Origin: Austropuccinia psidii
Taxonomy: Eukaryota; Basidiomycota; Pucciniomycetes; Pucciniales; Sphaerophragmiaceae
Length of the DNA: 64,000 nt
NCBI GenBank assembly: GCA_023105745.1
Contig: JALGQZ010000006.1
Location: 248,001 to 312,000 of the forward strand
Reading direction: 5' to 3'
In this document: positions 36,893 to 49,060 of the stretch, in pieces
How positions within the stretch are numbered: the stretch's first letter is position 1
How the letters are laid out: each line of letters opens with the position of its first letter
Notes under the pieces: model-generated
Database searches by the model: none
What the model was told of the DNA's origin: nothing
What the model saw: the letters and a program-made list of their open reading frames with translations, nothing else
Position numbers and translations under genes: made by a program

Positions 36893-37163
36893 GATGATAG
36901 CTTTCTGGTTCCCGTTTCGTTCGATAAGTTTTAAATTGGATTGGATGGATGATGATGATGACGAGAAGGAGATGGATGATGGTGATGATGGTGAGGAGGA
37001 GGAGGAAGATGAGGGAGATGAGAAGGAAGTTGATCAAAGTGAAATGAGAAGAAATCAAAAAGTTGAATCTCAGTCTCAACTGACTCAGTGGATTTCTCAA
37101 GGTATCCACCACCGCTCATCATCACCACTCAACCAACATTCAAGAGCAAATTTAATCAGATAA
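36893..37163 (-). promoter_or_regulatory. DCP2 upstream region with CT/CATC-rich leader
   Basis: On the minus strand, about 37040-36940 is a nearly pure pyrimidine tract with CATCATC and CTCCTC repeats ending about 50 bases before the DCP2 ATG. Such CT-rich stretches are common in fungal promoters and 5' leaders. No clear TATA box. CpG-poor repeat DNA starts at about 37165, so the private upstream region is only about 270 bases. The acidic plus-strand frame at 36891-37163 is the antisense of this tract and is not a gene. Confidence 0.5.
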
Positions 37164-40100
37164 ATCATTTAAAAATGGATTTCTCATCAAATTTTATTAA
37201 AAATTAATTAAAACTAATCTTTGAAAGAAATTTTTCATTAATTTTTCATCTTACCCAGTCAATTTGATAGATTGGACTGATTCTGAGCCAGTTTGGGTGT
37301 ATTTTGAACTGATATGGTCTGATTTTTAACCATCAAATATCATTCAAGAGTTTCAAAAAACTATCTATGGCTAAATTAAATTTAACTTGTAGGAAATTTA
37401 ATTTTGTTTAATTGTATTTAGACAGAAATATAATTCATTTTGATTGAGTAATTAAAGCTTCAGGATCTATGGGCTATCATGGATATTGTCCATCATTATT
37501 GCTTCAAATATTTATTTCAAAATTGAAGATAAACTGAATGTCTAAGAGCACATTTCAAATAAAAATACACTATATAATCTTTTGCTTTCAATAAAACTTC
37601 AAATAATTCAGCGTAGAAATTTGTTATTTTTTTAGTTTTTTTTTTATAAAGGAAAAATTACTAACTTAGTCTTAATTGTTAGAAAAAACACTGAACTCAA
37701 TTCAATCATTCCTTGTAAAAAGATTTCAAAACCCCATTTTTTTGAATTAAAAGACATTATTGCTTTAAAAAATATTGAATAAAACCGTTTACTCAAGTTT
37801 ACAATTTCAAAGTCTTTAAGAAGAATATAAATTTATTTGAAAAAGATTCATTTAAATTATCTGTAAAACTTAATTAAATTAGAAAAAATTAAATATCTTG
37901 AATTAATTATATTTCAAAAACCTGAAAATTCTTCATAGAGTATTGAATAAATGATTTAACTTCAACTTAATTAAATCTCATGTATTTGGCTTAATTTTTC
38001 TCAGATTTATCATTAAGCTCTATAATAGTCCTAATAAAATAGGTGTATCTTTATGTTTATAAAATGATTCTATAGCCTGTGATCAAAAAATTAAGTTGAT
38101 AATTTTTCGTCAAAATTTCTTGAAATTTGTAAGTAAAATAAAATTAAGGTCTTCTTTCAAAGTAGTCTAATTTTTTATTTGAATTGTTTTGAGGTTACTT
38201 TTAAAAGTCTTATCAGATAATTATTTTAAGAAATAAATTTTAATCAACAGGTATTTCATTATTTGAATAAGAATAGAAATTTAGATGAATAAAATTATCA
38301 ATTTGGGTTAATTCTCTTGATTAAGGTAAAATCTTGAGCAGTATCAACTCTTTTGTTTAATTAGTAAACAAATGAATGTTGTACATAATTAAAATAGAAT
38401 GAAAATCTTACCTTATATAGAAAAAAGTCAAAAAAAACTAAGCTTAGATGAGAAAGAATTGATGAAATTTTCTTGAAAAAAATTTGACATTTAAGAAAAA
38501 CTATTAGTAAAAAACTGATATAGTGGTTGATTCCCATTCTTATAAGTTATACTTGATTTGGAAATCAATGAGCTCTTGATATCCATTTTTCAATTCATTT
38601 ACATTCAAGTAATTTCTCTCTCTTCTTTTCTTTAAGAGGATATTTGAATATCCCAATTTAGAATTTTATTCTTATCATTAAATACCATTTTTTGATACAA
38701 TTTTATTAAAAAATTAAGATTTTAATGATATAAGAATATATTCAGTTTATTTTTTAACCAAAATTTCTTTTAATCCTAAATAAGGAGATTTCATATAATT
38801 ATAATCTTTATTTTGAAACGTGTTGATTTTTTCTATTTGGTAAGAGAAGTCTTGAAAGAGAATCACAGCTAATAATCTTTAAGTTTCTAAAATAATAATG
38901 TAGCCAAAAGTTCTAAGGGTATTGTAGCTTCCCCTCTTAAAATTCCAATGCATAACTACTCCGCCTAAGCTCACTAATCAATATTAATTGAAGATATTAT
39001 ATTTACAGCTAGAAAAAAATAACTTGAATGTTTCTATCAGACAAAATTACTAATGAGTCATAATAGCTTTGATAATAAGCTGTAATGAATAAAACACATT
39101 GTATAAATGGTTTAATTTCATTTTGTGATAATAAAATGATATACTTTTATGATTTTTATTCTTTGTTGAAAATGGTTGATATAAAATTTATAAGATAGAC
39201 TATAATAAACTGGGATTGATTTTTTCTTATAATTATTTTATGTTTTAAACTTTTATTTTTGATTTTATGTATTGAAATCAACTTGAAGAGGATATAGTAA
39301 ATTTTTCCCTGTTTAAATTGTGTTGTTTAGATTATGGTAAGTATTTAGTAGAATTGGTGAGACAGTGTTTAGTAATAAAAATAATATTTAGAGTATATTG
39401 ATTCAAAGAATTAGTATGTATATAAGTAAGATCATTAATTAATATTAAATATAATAGAGGCTTAATGTATGAATAATTGTGATTTTCAGATTCTTAATAA
39501 TATAATAAATTTAACTAAAAAATAATGATATTTCTCAATAGATCTTGTGATAATTTAAGATTAATTATGTTAATGTGAGTCTAATTTATAATATGATGTA
39601 GATTTTCTGTTAGCTACTATCAGATATAAATTACTGGTAATAAGCTACTTATCCTTGATAATTGGATTAGAATATTTTGATAATTAAGAGCTTACATTCT
39701 AGTCCAGGAATGGGATAATCATTCTCTTTCTTGGTATATATCTTGAAATTTGAAGGAGGAAAAAAGTTTAGGGAAGTGGTGCTTATTTTATTTTTTTGAG
39801 GTACCAACATTTTTTTCATGGTAAGATTATTTTCTCTCTTTTAAAATTAATCCAATTCAAGTGTAAATTGAGGCTTTTTATCTTTATTTGTGCTGATATT
39901 CCTGTAAATTTGATGTAATTCATATTTAAAATATGAAGTCATTGAGCTGATGAGGCTATATAATTTAATAAAATCCTCTGGGGGTTACAATTTTGAGCTT
40001 AGCCATTAATATAAATGCGGCTTTGTACTATGATTCTGATTTATTTGTAATATTTAAAGTTAATCCTGAGCTGAAAGGTAATTCTTTTCTGTGTTTTATA

Positions 40101-40575
40101 TATTTTTACTAAGATATAAATTTTATTTTAAAAAGTTTATATTTAAGATTTGATAAATTTAGGAGTAAATATTTTTTTGGGTAATTTATCAAGGATTTAA
40201 GCTGAACTTGAAATATTGGTAAAGATTTTATTTAGGTTTAAATCACTATGAATTTCAAATATCACATAAGTTGAAAAACAAAATATATCAGAAACCTCTC
40301 TCTATAGATTTTTTTTGGAAGTAATTAGATTAATTCTGTATTTATATGTTATATTACATAAATATAAGATCTGTTTCATCAAATTATATAAATAAAAATT
40401 ATTTCTAATTTATTAAAATAAAAATAAATGAATAATAAATTGATTAGTATTAAATTTCTTGTATTTATTTCAAATTCTAAATTCTTTAGGGATATATATT
40501 TTTTTTCATCAAGATCATATTTTAACCTTGAATTTTCTAATGTTTAATTTTTAAAATACTCAGGAGGAGTAATAA
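37164..40575. other. AT-rich, CpG-poor stretch with no supported gene
   Basis: Separates DCP2 from the E2 retrotransposon. Stop-rich in all frames; no terminal repeats or motifs recognised. Confidence 0.5.
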
Positions 40576-42474
40576 TTTAAGGTTTCACTATGAAACAATA
40601 AGTGAATATTACAAATATTTCACTAATTGTACTATGAATTTCCTTATTAGTTTAATAAATTAAATAAAAAATAATCATAATTATGGCATAAAATTATTAT
40701 ATTTTTAAAGAAAAAGAATAATATAATATCAATATATTGATATATTTAAAGCTCTTTATTATTGTTACAAGAAAATAATAAAGGCATAAAAAATTGTTTT
40801 TTAATAATAAAAAACAATTAACAACGATAATATTACTAATATTCATGTTATATATTAATATAAATGATATGTATATAATGAAAGAATTATTAAAAGTAAT
40901 AATAAGGAGAAAATAACCTACTTTTAACACTTAATATAATAATATTGAGTGATTTTACACCAAAAAATGTAAATACAACTTATTTGAATTGTATTTACAG
41001 AATAGAATAAAAGAAATTACAAATAACCTAAGTTTTACATGGAAAATCAGATTTATAGAGAAATATAGCAAAAAAAATTAAACAAATAGAGTAATCACAT
41101 TAATATTGATTATTTTAACCTTTGGTATTTGATAATATAAATGATTTATATATAAAGAACAAAGATTTTACCTTTTTATTTAGTGTTTTATTATTTTTGA
41201 TGCATCTGAGGGGGAAATAGGGTAAAAAGGGCTCTATTTATAGTAAATTCCTCCCTTCTGAAGTCCAGAAGGCTTCCAGTAGATGTTTAATGTTGGTATC
41301 CACTGGAATTGATCAGTATTTTAAGGCTTAGTGATGATTACATCATAATCAAACCATCTCATCTCATTATTACACCATTATTTAGAGTTATAACTATAGC
41401 TCTAAGTTTGATGACATGATAGGCTTGGAAGAAGCCTAAAATTTGTGGATTTTATTATTCTAAATCATAATCTAATAGTATTCACCAGCTTTATCACTTA
41501 TATAACTGTTAAGCTTAAAATAAGATTATAGTGAGTGATTATAAATGATCAATTTTAAGCTTAAACTTTGATCATTCATAGCTTTCAAGTTATACACGCT
41601 ACAGCCATTCCAAGAGTGAATTCTAATAGCTCAAAATGTACCTATCAAACTTCCAAGGGAATTTTATTATATCATTAAAGCTCTATTTTTGATTATTTTT
41701 CTTGTATCTCATCTTTTCTGTTGAAATTCAATATTTCAAACTTCAAACCATGATTTCAGGGGGCGGTACCTTCAATATTATGATAAAAAAATACATCATT
41801 ATTCACATATGAAATAGTAGAACCTGAATATCCACTTTATTTTAAGTTTGAACCACTTTAACAACAAAATGGTCAACAGCTCTAGCAATTTTGTTCAATA
41901 AACCCTTACAAGCTATAGCCTTGTTTATAACTTGTCAAATGAATTCCATATATGTGCTAGTAAAGTAATTGAGTGCAAACTTTTTTTTTGGTTTAACTAT
42001 CTATCATGTATATTTTAGGAGATATTAGCTAAAAACCATGAATGTATGCACTGACCAAAAAAGTGCATATATTCAGCTTAATTCCTTAAGTATTAAATTT
42101 AGAGAAATGACATACAATTGTTTTATGTGTAGAATTTAATGGGGAATCCAATTTTGAAATTTATCCCACATGTTGTTTCATTCTTTTCTGAGATAAATAA
42201 GAACTTAGGTCTTTTTATGGCATTTTTAGCTTATTACTCATTAGTTATTGACTTTACAAATATTCCATAAAAATGATATATGTGTGTTTTATCATGGGGA
42301 ATCTAGTGGTGTAATTTCTTTCAAATTTTTATTAATCAGATTCTGAGTTAATTAAGCATTTATGCTTTATCATGGTATTCTTACTTATTTTAAGATAATT
42401 ATTCCTCAAAATAATTATTGTAAAGTTTTTTTTGTGACATTTTTGGATATGTGGTAATATCTCAAAGGCTCACA
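40576..42474 (-). repeat. E2 3' LTR
   Basis: On the minus strand it begins TGTGAGCC and ends CCTTAAA (CCTTACA in the related LTR at 53868). It aligns with 49061-50998 along its length, for example the block AAGGTTT-ACTATGAAACAATAAG, the GATGATTACATCATAATC block and CCATGAATGTATGCACTGAC. Immediately inside, the minus strand has the purine run GGGTAGGGAA, a candidate polypurine tract. Confidence 0.88.
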
Positions 42475-42743
42475 TTCCCTACCCAAAAAAAATATTTTAC
42501 AACAATCTGATAGAGTTAATTAGGGTATAATCAACTGTCCTACCTCTTCATTAGACTTTCTTAGTCTTGAAGCTCAATGATGCTTAACTCTTTTATCCTT
42601 TAGGTCTTCTTTCATGTCTGAACCTTCTTAGTAGTTTATCAGAATTAGTTATATATTTCTCAAGTATCAATTAATCTTCTTGAGCTGGGTTTCTATACAT
42701 TACAAGGTATTCCCTTTCTTTTTTGTTTCTTGTCATTCTTTCT

Positions 42744-43900
42744 TTAAGGGATTTTACAGTTTTCTTTTCTTCTCCTTCTTCTAGGGGGGGGGATTTCAAG
42801 TGGGGGTTTATTTCTTAGTGGAAATAATTCCTTGTCACTTGAGCTGTAAGGTTTTATCAGTCTTATGGGGAAAATTGGGTGTCTGTTCATAAGTTCACCT
42901 GTTAGCTCTAATTGCACAGAATTAGGTCCATGTAGTGCTTTTATCATAAATGGTCCTGCAAAGGAATCTTTCAATTTCTTTGGGCCTTTTATATTATTAA
43001 TATTAAGAGTAGATACCAAGACCAATCATCCTAATTAAAATTCAGGTGGTTTATGAGTTTTATCCCATCTCCCTTTTGCATATTTAAAAGAGTCTTGCAT
43101 ACATCTGTTTGCATGATGTCTTGCTTTGTCAAGAATTATTTTAAAACTGCTTGCTGTTGGATGTATATCCACTAAGTCCTTTTTGAGGCTATCATAAGGA
43201 AGTCTTGTATTTCAACCTTTTTCTAACATTTCTGGTGTTTTGCCAGTTGAAGAATGGATTGATGTTTTATATTCCAGTTCAAGAGCTGGTATTAAGGTAC
43301 ACCAATCATGGGTAAAGCCATCAGAGTCTTTGAGTTCTAGTATATAAGCACAGAATCTTCTGATCATTTCTTCTAGGGTCTGTATCATTCTTTCTGCTAG
43401 ACCATCAGTTTGAGGGTGGTAAGCTGTTGAGAATGATAACTTTGTTCCAAACAAGCTATGGAGGTTTGTCCATAATGCTGAAGTGAATTTTGGGTCTCTG
43501 TCACTTATGATATTTTGGAATAAGCCTGTGTGGCTAATAACGTTTTTCCATATCATTATGGCTGTGTCCATAGCTGTTTCATCTTCATGACATGGGAAGA
43601 ACATTGGAGTTTTTCTGTATCTGTCAACCAGTACTAGGCATTAATTATAACTCCTGTATCCTCCTGGAGGTAAGGCTGTTACCCAATCCATGTGAACTAT
43701 TTCCCATGGGGATTTTGGTTCTTGGATTTGGATCATAATTCCAAATTTCTTTCTTGTGGATCTATTTGCTTTTTGACATATGTCACAGGTTTGGAAGTAT
43801 TCTGAAACATATTTTCTCCAATTTGGCTACCAAGAGCACATTTTAACCCTTTCCAGTGTCCTATCCTCTGAGAGATGTCCAGATGCAAACTATCATGACA
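42744..43900 (-). pseudogene. E2 integrase and C-terminal tail
   Basis: Integrase of the Gypsy type. Reading leftward from about 43880 the zinc domain shows GHLSEDRTLERVK followed by CDIC. The catalytic core has VHMDWVTALPPGGY, then a stop inside YN*CLVLVDRY, then IISDRDPKFTSALW, STAYHPQTDGLAERM and IQTLEEMIRRF, so both Asp and the Glu of the DDE triad are present. The clean core is 43604-43212. A C-terminal segment with LKDSFAGPFMIKALHGPN, typical of the GPF/GPY module that follows Gypsy integrase cores, is at 43025-42744 and ends in a basic run. At least one stop and frame breaks separate the blocks. Confidence 0.85.
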
Positions 43901-45619
43901 TTAATGTAATATAGTATCCATCAAGGTTCTATCTGTTAAGGTCATGACACATGTGTGTTTTGTCCTATGATACAGTATTCCATCAAGGAGGTGGAATCTT
44001 CCTTCATCATATGCTTTTTTCCATATTTCATCTACTTTGGATGAGAGTGATGGGTATTTGCAGTATTTCATCAGGAGCTGGTATAGGATATGACAGTTAT
44101 TATCCATTTTATATCTTTCTTTAACTTTATTAAAGAATTCTGTGCCAATATCTGTGACAAATATGCCTTTTATATGGTTCTCTTCCTGTGGTACCCATGC
44201 TGGGTTTTCAGGTGTATTTGCTAAAGCCCATCTAGTAAGACCATTTTCATTTTTGTAAATTTGACCAGATTTATGAACTATAGTCATATTTCCTCTATAT
44301 TATTGGATAGAAATTTGCCATCTTAGCATATGTCTATTTGGTGTCTTCATGTTGGACAAAGATTTTACAGCATTAAAGTCTGTAATTACATAAAATACTG
44401 TACCATCCAAATAATAATGTAATTTTTTTAAAGACCTCACTAAGCAAAGACATTCCGTTTGGCTTGCTACATACCTTGCTTCTGTTGGCTTACTTTGTCT
44501 TGAAATGAAGCAAATTGGTCCTTCAACAGGTTTATCATTTATAATTTGTGTCTGGTGTAGTGCAGAACCTAATCCTTCTCCACAAGCATCAATGTATAGT
44601 TTGAAAGGTAATTTCCAATCTGGCATTAGAAGAAATGGGGAATTTTCAAGGGCATTTCTAAATCACTCATATGCTTTTAATATTTCTTCAGTAATTTTAT
44701 AAACTTTCTGTTGGTCACAGAGTTTATACAAGGATTTGGCTATTATTGCAAAGTACTTCATATGTTGTCTGTAGTAACCAGCAAATCATAGAAATAATTG
44801 CATTTTTTTTTTGGTTTGGGGAATTGGTTTCAGTAGTACTGCTGCTACTTTGTTTTTATCTATGCCCAACCTTAGTCCAGATAAAACATGTCCTAGTGCT
44901 TTCAGCTCACTATATGCAAAATAACAATTTTTAAGGGAAACTTTCATATTTACTTGCACTATTTTCTGTAGTACCCTTTCTAGTCTTGTTAAGTGACTTT
45001 CCCAAGTTTCTGAGCAAGCTATGATATCATCAATATAGATAATTTACCATCATTCTGATAAATCTTCAGGAAATATGGTATTCATCATCCTTTGATAATG
45101 GGAAGGTGCATTTTTTATACCAAATGGAATTCTTAAATATTCATATATCCCCCAGTGGACTGTTATCCCCAGTAGTTTCTTAGCATTGTCTGTCAAGACA
45201 TTTTTATCAAATCATTTTAGAGAATCCATGGATGTAATGAGCTTAGCCTGTGACAATTGTGTCAATGTCTCATGAATTCTGGGTATTTGATATCTGTCAG
45301 GGATATTGTAGGTGTTTAGAGCTCTAAAGTCCCCTACCATCCTTGATTTTCCATTATGCCAAGTAATAATGACAGGTGTAGTGACCTCTACCTGTTCATT
45401 ATGTTTTACTTTCCTTAATAGCCCAAGGTCCATTGATTCTTTAATGTCTACCTCTAAGGATTTTCTAGCTCTTGGGCTAGCTGGGTAAGCTGGTCTTCTT
45501 AACAGAGGTGGATAAGGTTCTTCTAAATTAAGGATAATGTCTACTTCATGTCCAATAATGGCACCTAGTGGCTCTTTGTCAGTTGCAAAGGCATATTTTA
45601 TATTTGAATGAGAGGTCAA
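43901..45619 (-). pseudogene. E2 reverse transcriptase and RNase H
   Basis: The minus strand reads the fingers/palm start at 45619-45212 (RRPAYPASPRARKSLEVDIK, then VIITWHNGKSRMVGDFRALN). It continues across a stop to GIYEYLRIPFGIKNAPSHYQ and the intact active site YIDDII near 45040. After the connection region, which has stops, RNase H at 44626-44300 shows [26 protein letters not shown] and [10 protein letters not shown], so its Asp, Glu and Asp are retained. The following 44287-43901 segment ([15 protein letters not shown]) is the usual linker before integrase. It would need only a few repairs to be open, but as it stands the polyprotein is interrupted. Confidence 0.87.
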
Positions 45620-45844
45620 TCAATTTTTCTTTCATTTTTTCTATTAATTCTTGATTGAATTCTACCTCTTTAAGCTGGTCCCCTATGAAGAAATATTTTC
45701 CTGGTTTTTCTCTTCATTCTTTATGACTGTCATTTATTTTTTGTTATTTTAAAACCCAAATTTTTGCCTCTTATTGTCTCCTATGGTAAAATATCTGTCT
45801 TTTTGATTTGAGCTATCTATGACATAAATTGACAAGTAATCATT

Positions 45845-46152
45845 TCAAAGTATAAATTGGTTACTAGTACAGTTTTCCATTACTAAACAATCTACCTTAA
45901 CTCTTATAAATTGTGCAGGGTGAGGAAAAATTATTTTTATGTCTATTATTCCAAGGGGATTCATGCTTTTACTGGCACTGCTAAATTTGACTTCTTGTAT
46001 TGGTATAGTTTTCCCTCCCAATCTGGTACAATTGATTCCAAATAACATTTACCAACACATGTACAGTATGCTCCTGTATCCAAGTTCACCTTTTCATCTG
46101 AGTTCTCAACCATTACAATGCTTATACTTGACTTTCCAGCTGTATATCCCAT
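45845..46152 (-). pseudogene. E2 aspartic protease
   Basis: A retropepsin-like domain follows Gag. At 46152-45961 the sequence VNLDTGAYCTCVG holds the catalytic Asp-Thr-Gly. A frame change then leads to the 67-codon stretch at 46048-45845 with GIIDIKIIFPHPAQF and MENCTSNQFIL, matching the second half of the fold. The catalytic Asp is intact, unlike in E1, but the domain is split over two frames. Confidence 0.75.
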
Positions 46153-46320
46153 TCCTTTTTCTAATTTGGCTCTATACAGTTTGGAATCTTGTATGTTTGT
46201 CAGGCTTGTATCAGATTTTCCAACTTGTGGTAAGTTTGAGTTGACATCTAATACTTAAAATATTAAATCAATATTATTAGTTTGTGCATTAATTATATTA
46301 ATTTAATCACTTCCAGAGGT

Positions 46321-48700
46321 TTATGACTCTTCAGTGTCTTTTTCAGAATCTAATTCTTCTTCTTTGTCATTGTGGTCATCCATTTCCACAATTTTATTTA
46401 TCTTTGCTTTTTTAAGGAAATTATTGGCTAAGTTTCCAATACCTCCACATTTATGGCATTTTCTTTTCTCATTACTGTTGGGTGTATTGGGCTTGAAAGG
46501 CTCTCTTGGTTTATCTTTCTTGATAAATGTTTCATTTGGACTTTTGATGTCCACGTTTTTCCAAGCTCTACCAATTTTAGTTCTTGTCACTATATCTTCC
46601 AGTGCATTGATATAGTCCTCTGTGGAGCATGGTTCTATGCACCTGCTTCTCAGGGCATGTTCTAATCCCCCCCACATTTCTTAAGTATCTTCATGTGCAC
46701 CATCTTTTGTTAAATTTCTGGTTACAGTGCATTCAATATTTCAACTTGTTTCAAGAACCAAGTCAAAGGCTTATCCTTATCTGGATCAAAGAAGGAATTT
46801 TCAAATGCATTTTAAATTTTGTAACTCCAGGAATCATTTCCCCATTTGGTGATTATTTCATTTTTCCACCAAGACCAGGTATTTTTACCATTGGTTTATC
46901 TTATGCCATAATACCATATTCTTGCATATTTTTCAAATAATGAAAGTTACATTTCAGTGAGCAATTTATCTGGTATGGCATAATATTCTTGTAACATATC
47001 AATTGTTTTAATGAATGACATATGGTTATATTCACCTTCACCTGTGAATTTTGGCCATTCTTTTAATTGAGGTGCTTTCTTCATTAAGACTTGGCTATTT
47101 TCTTGATGACTGCAGTCTGTCATGAATGGGTTTGTTATTTCCTCTTTTGGTTTAACAGGATTCTTATGGGAGAAAATGGGGTTGATAACTTAGGCATATT
47201 TAAGTTAGCCTCATTTATTTTATCCATTCTTTAAGTCATAAGTCTTATTTCACTCTGAATGTCATACTTAAGATTCATTCTTGCTTAATCACTCTTTTAT
47301 ACATGGTATAGAAGTAATTTTTAATGTGATGAAGTCTTTTATTCAAATTTTCAAACAGAAATACTTAATTTGTTTAATTTTTCTGTTAAATTGTCAATAC
47401 TCACATCATAATTGATTGTGAAAGTTCTTTCTTTATTATCTTTTATGAATTTATACAATTATTGTTGTCCTTGTATTTACTTTTGAGTATTATAAATTAG
47501 AATTTTTGGTTTATTATTTTAAATCATAAATTTAATGTTATCAATTTCTTTTTTGTTTTGTACAGCAATTTTCGTTCAAGATTATAAGCTGTTATTTATT
47601 TCTTGTAAGGATAATAGACTATTTTTAATGTCTTTAAGAGGTAAGATACTACCTCTAATTTCATTTAAAGTATTTACAACATCAGGAGACAAAGTTATTT
47701 CTTTGAGAAATGAAGTTGTCTCATTCTTTGTTCCTTTTTTCCTTGAATTACATCAAGGTTCTGGCCATGTTGAAGACATTGTCCATAGCATCTTTTTGGA
47801 TTTTTGGGATCCTGTAACTGGAGGAATATGGTTTTCTCTAATTCTTTTCCTTGTTCTTTTTCCCTTCTTGGGGAAGTTTTTTGGCTTGAGGCTTGCTGGT
47901 AGAAGCTACTGGGGCCTCTTCCTTGCTTGCCTCTTTCTTTTTGGTATGGTATTCCTTCATCTTCTTGATTCGAGTCTTGGATTATAGTGGATTCGATCCA
48001 TTGGATTATCTCACTATTTCCTCCTCTTTGAGGAAGTTTCTCAGGATATTCCAGGAGTTCATCACTCCTTGGTGGATTTGTGGCAACATTTCCAAATCTT
48101 TGTCCTTGTACAATGTGTAATACTGCTTGTACTGGCTCATATAAATGTCTATCTGAGTCCTCTGACTGTGATTTGTCCCTGTTGGAATTATTCATACTTA
48201 GTTCCAATTCTGGTTCAGAAATCATGGGCATGTCTGGGACTTTCCTTTTGGATATGGCACTTCCTCCGTAAATTATGTTCCACTTGGGATTTTTCCCTTT
48301 CTTTTCCCTTTTGAGGGCTCAATTCTACTTCTGAGTCCACCTCCATCTGATTGGATGGAGTATTGGGATCCTCTTCTAATAGTAATAGTAAAAATTTAAG
48401 AAAACAAAAGATTTTTGAACACAAAAATCCTTTCATTGCAATTAAAAAGGAGGTACTCACATTCAGAGTCCTGAATAGTGGGTCCTAGAAAGACTAATTC
48501 ATTAGCTTTCTTTTTCTTATTGAAAATCGCTGTTGGAGAACTTGGACAAGGTTCTTCCACCAATCTCTCAACATTGGTTTTATTATCCCATTCTGGGTTG
48601 TCTGCAAACACTAAAAAGACAAATGAATATAAGTCTTTTCTCAAAAGTATCATTTTTGATAAGATATGGCAATTTCCATGTAAAAATTGCTTTAATAACA
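46321..48700 (-). pseudogene. E2 gag region with decayed zinc knuckle and exon-like head
   Basis: The region codes the structural Gag. Its N-terminal part is open at 48231-47695 (178 codons, rich in Ser/Gln/Glu, with MNNSNRDKSQSED and NVATNPPRSDELLE). The middle capsid part (about 47240-46680) is broken. The C-terminal 46677-46321 carries the knuckle CHKCGGIGNLANNFLKK, where the expected His and last Cys are Asn and Phe. Upstream, 48601-48461 is an open segment (EWDNKTNVERLVEEPCPSSP) bounded by TTTGCAG and GTGAGT signals. The next open piece starts after ATTAG at 48375, suggesting spliced leader exons. Joining them literally gives a TAA, so the true junction differs or is damaged. Confidence 0.7.
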
Positions 48701-49044
48701 TGAATGAAAGAAATGATAAAAAAGGATAAAAAAACTTTTCTTATTGGTTTTATATATATATATAAATATTTGATTATTTCTATTTTTCAATAATAAAATA
48801 AAATTAAGATGATTATTTTTTAAAATTAATTTATAATATAAACTTATTTTTAATTTATGAATATATTTCTTAATCACTAGATTCACTCAAAGAAAGTTAT
48901 TTCAAGTCAAAGGATGTGAAAAACCACATGTAATACAGTACAATTGCTTTCTAAATGCCTCAATAGCTCTTAAAATAAATAAATATAATCTATTATTGGA
49001 TAAACCCATCTTTAATCCTTTTTAAAGGTCTTTCAAGGGAAATA

Positions 49045-49058
49045 GGGCCAGGCCCCCA
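49045..49058 (-). other. Candidate E2 tRNA primer-binding site
   Basis: Two bases inside the 5' LTR, the minus strand reads TGGGGGCCTGGCCC, starting with TGG as expected for pairing with a tRNA CCA end. It is strikingly GC-rich against its surroundings. The tRNA it would pair with is not identified. Confidence 0.45.
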
Positions 49059-49060
49059 AA

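Noticed and set aside
36891..37163. 90-codon acidic plus-strand frame (Asp/Glu runs) upstream of DCP2
   Set aside because: It is the antisense of the CATC/CT-rich DCP2 leader; low complexity explains the open frame.
47535..48314. Hydrophobic plus-strand frames resembling membrane proteins
   Set aside because: Antisense of the open E2 gag; hydrophobicity comes from reading the polar Gag codons backwards.
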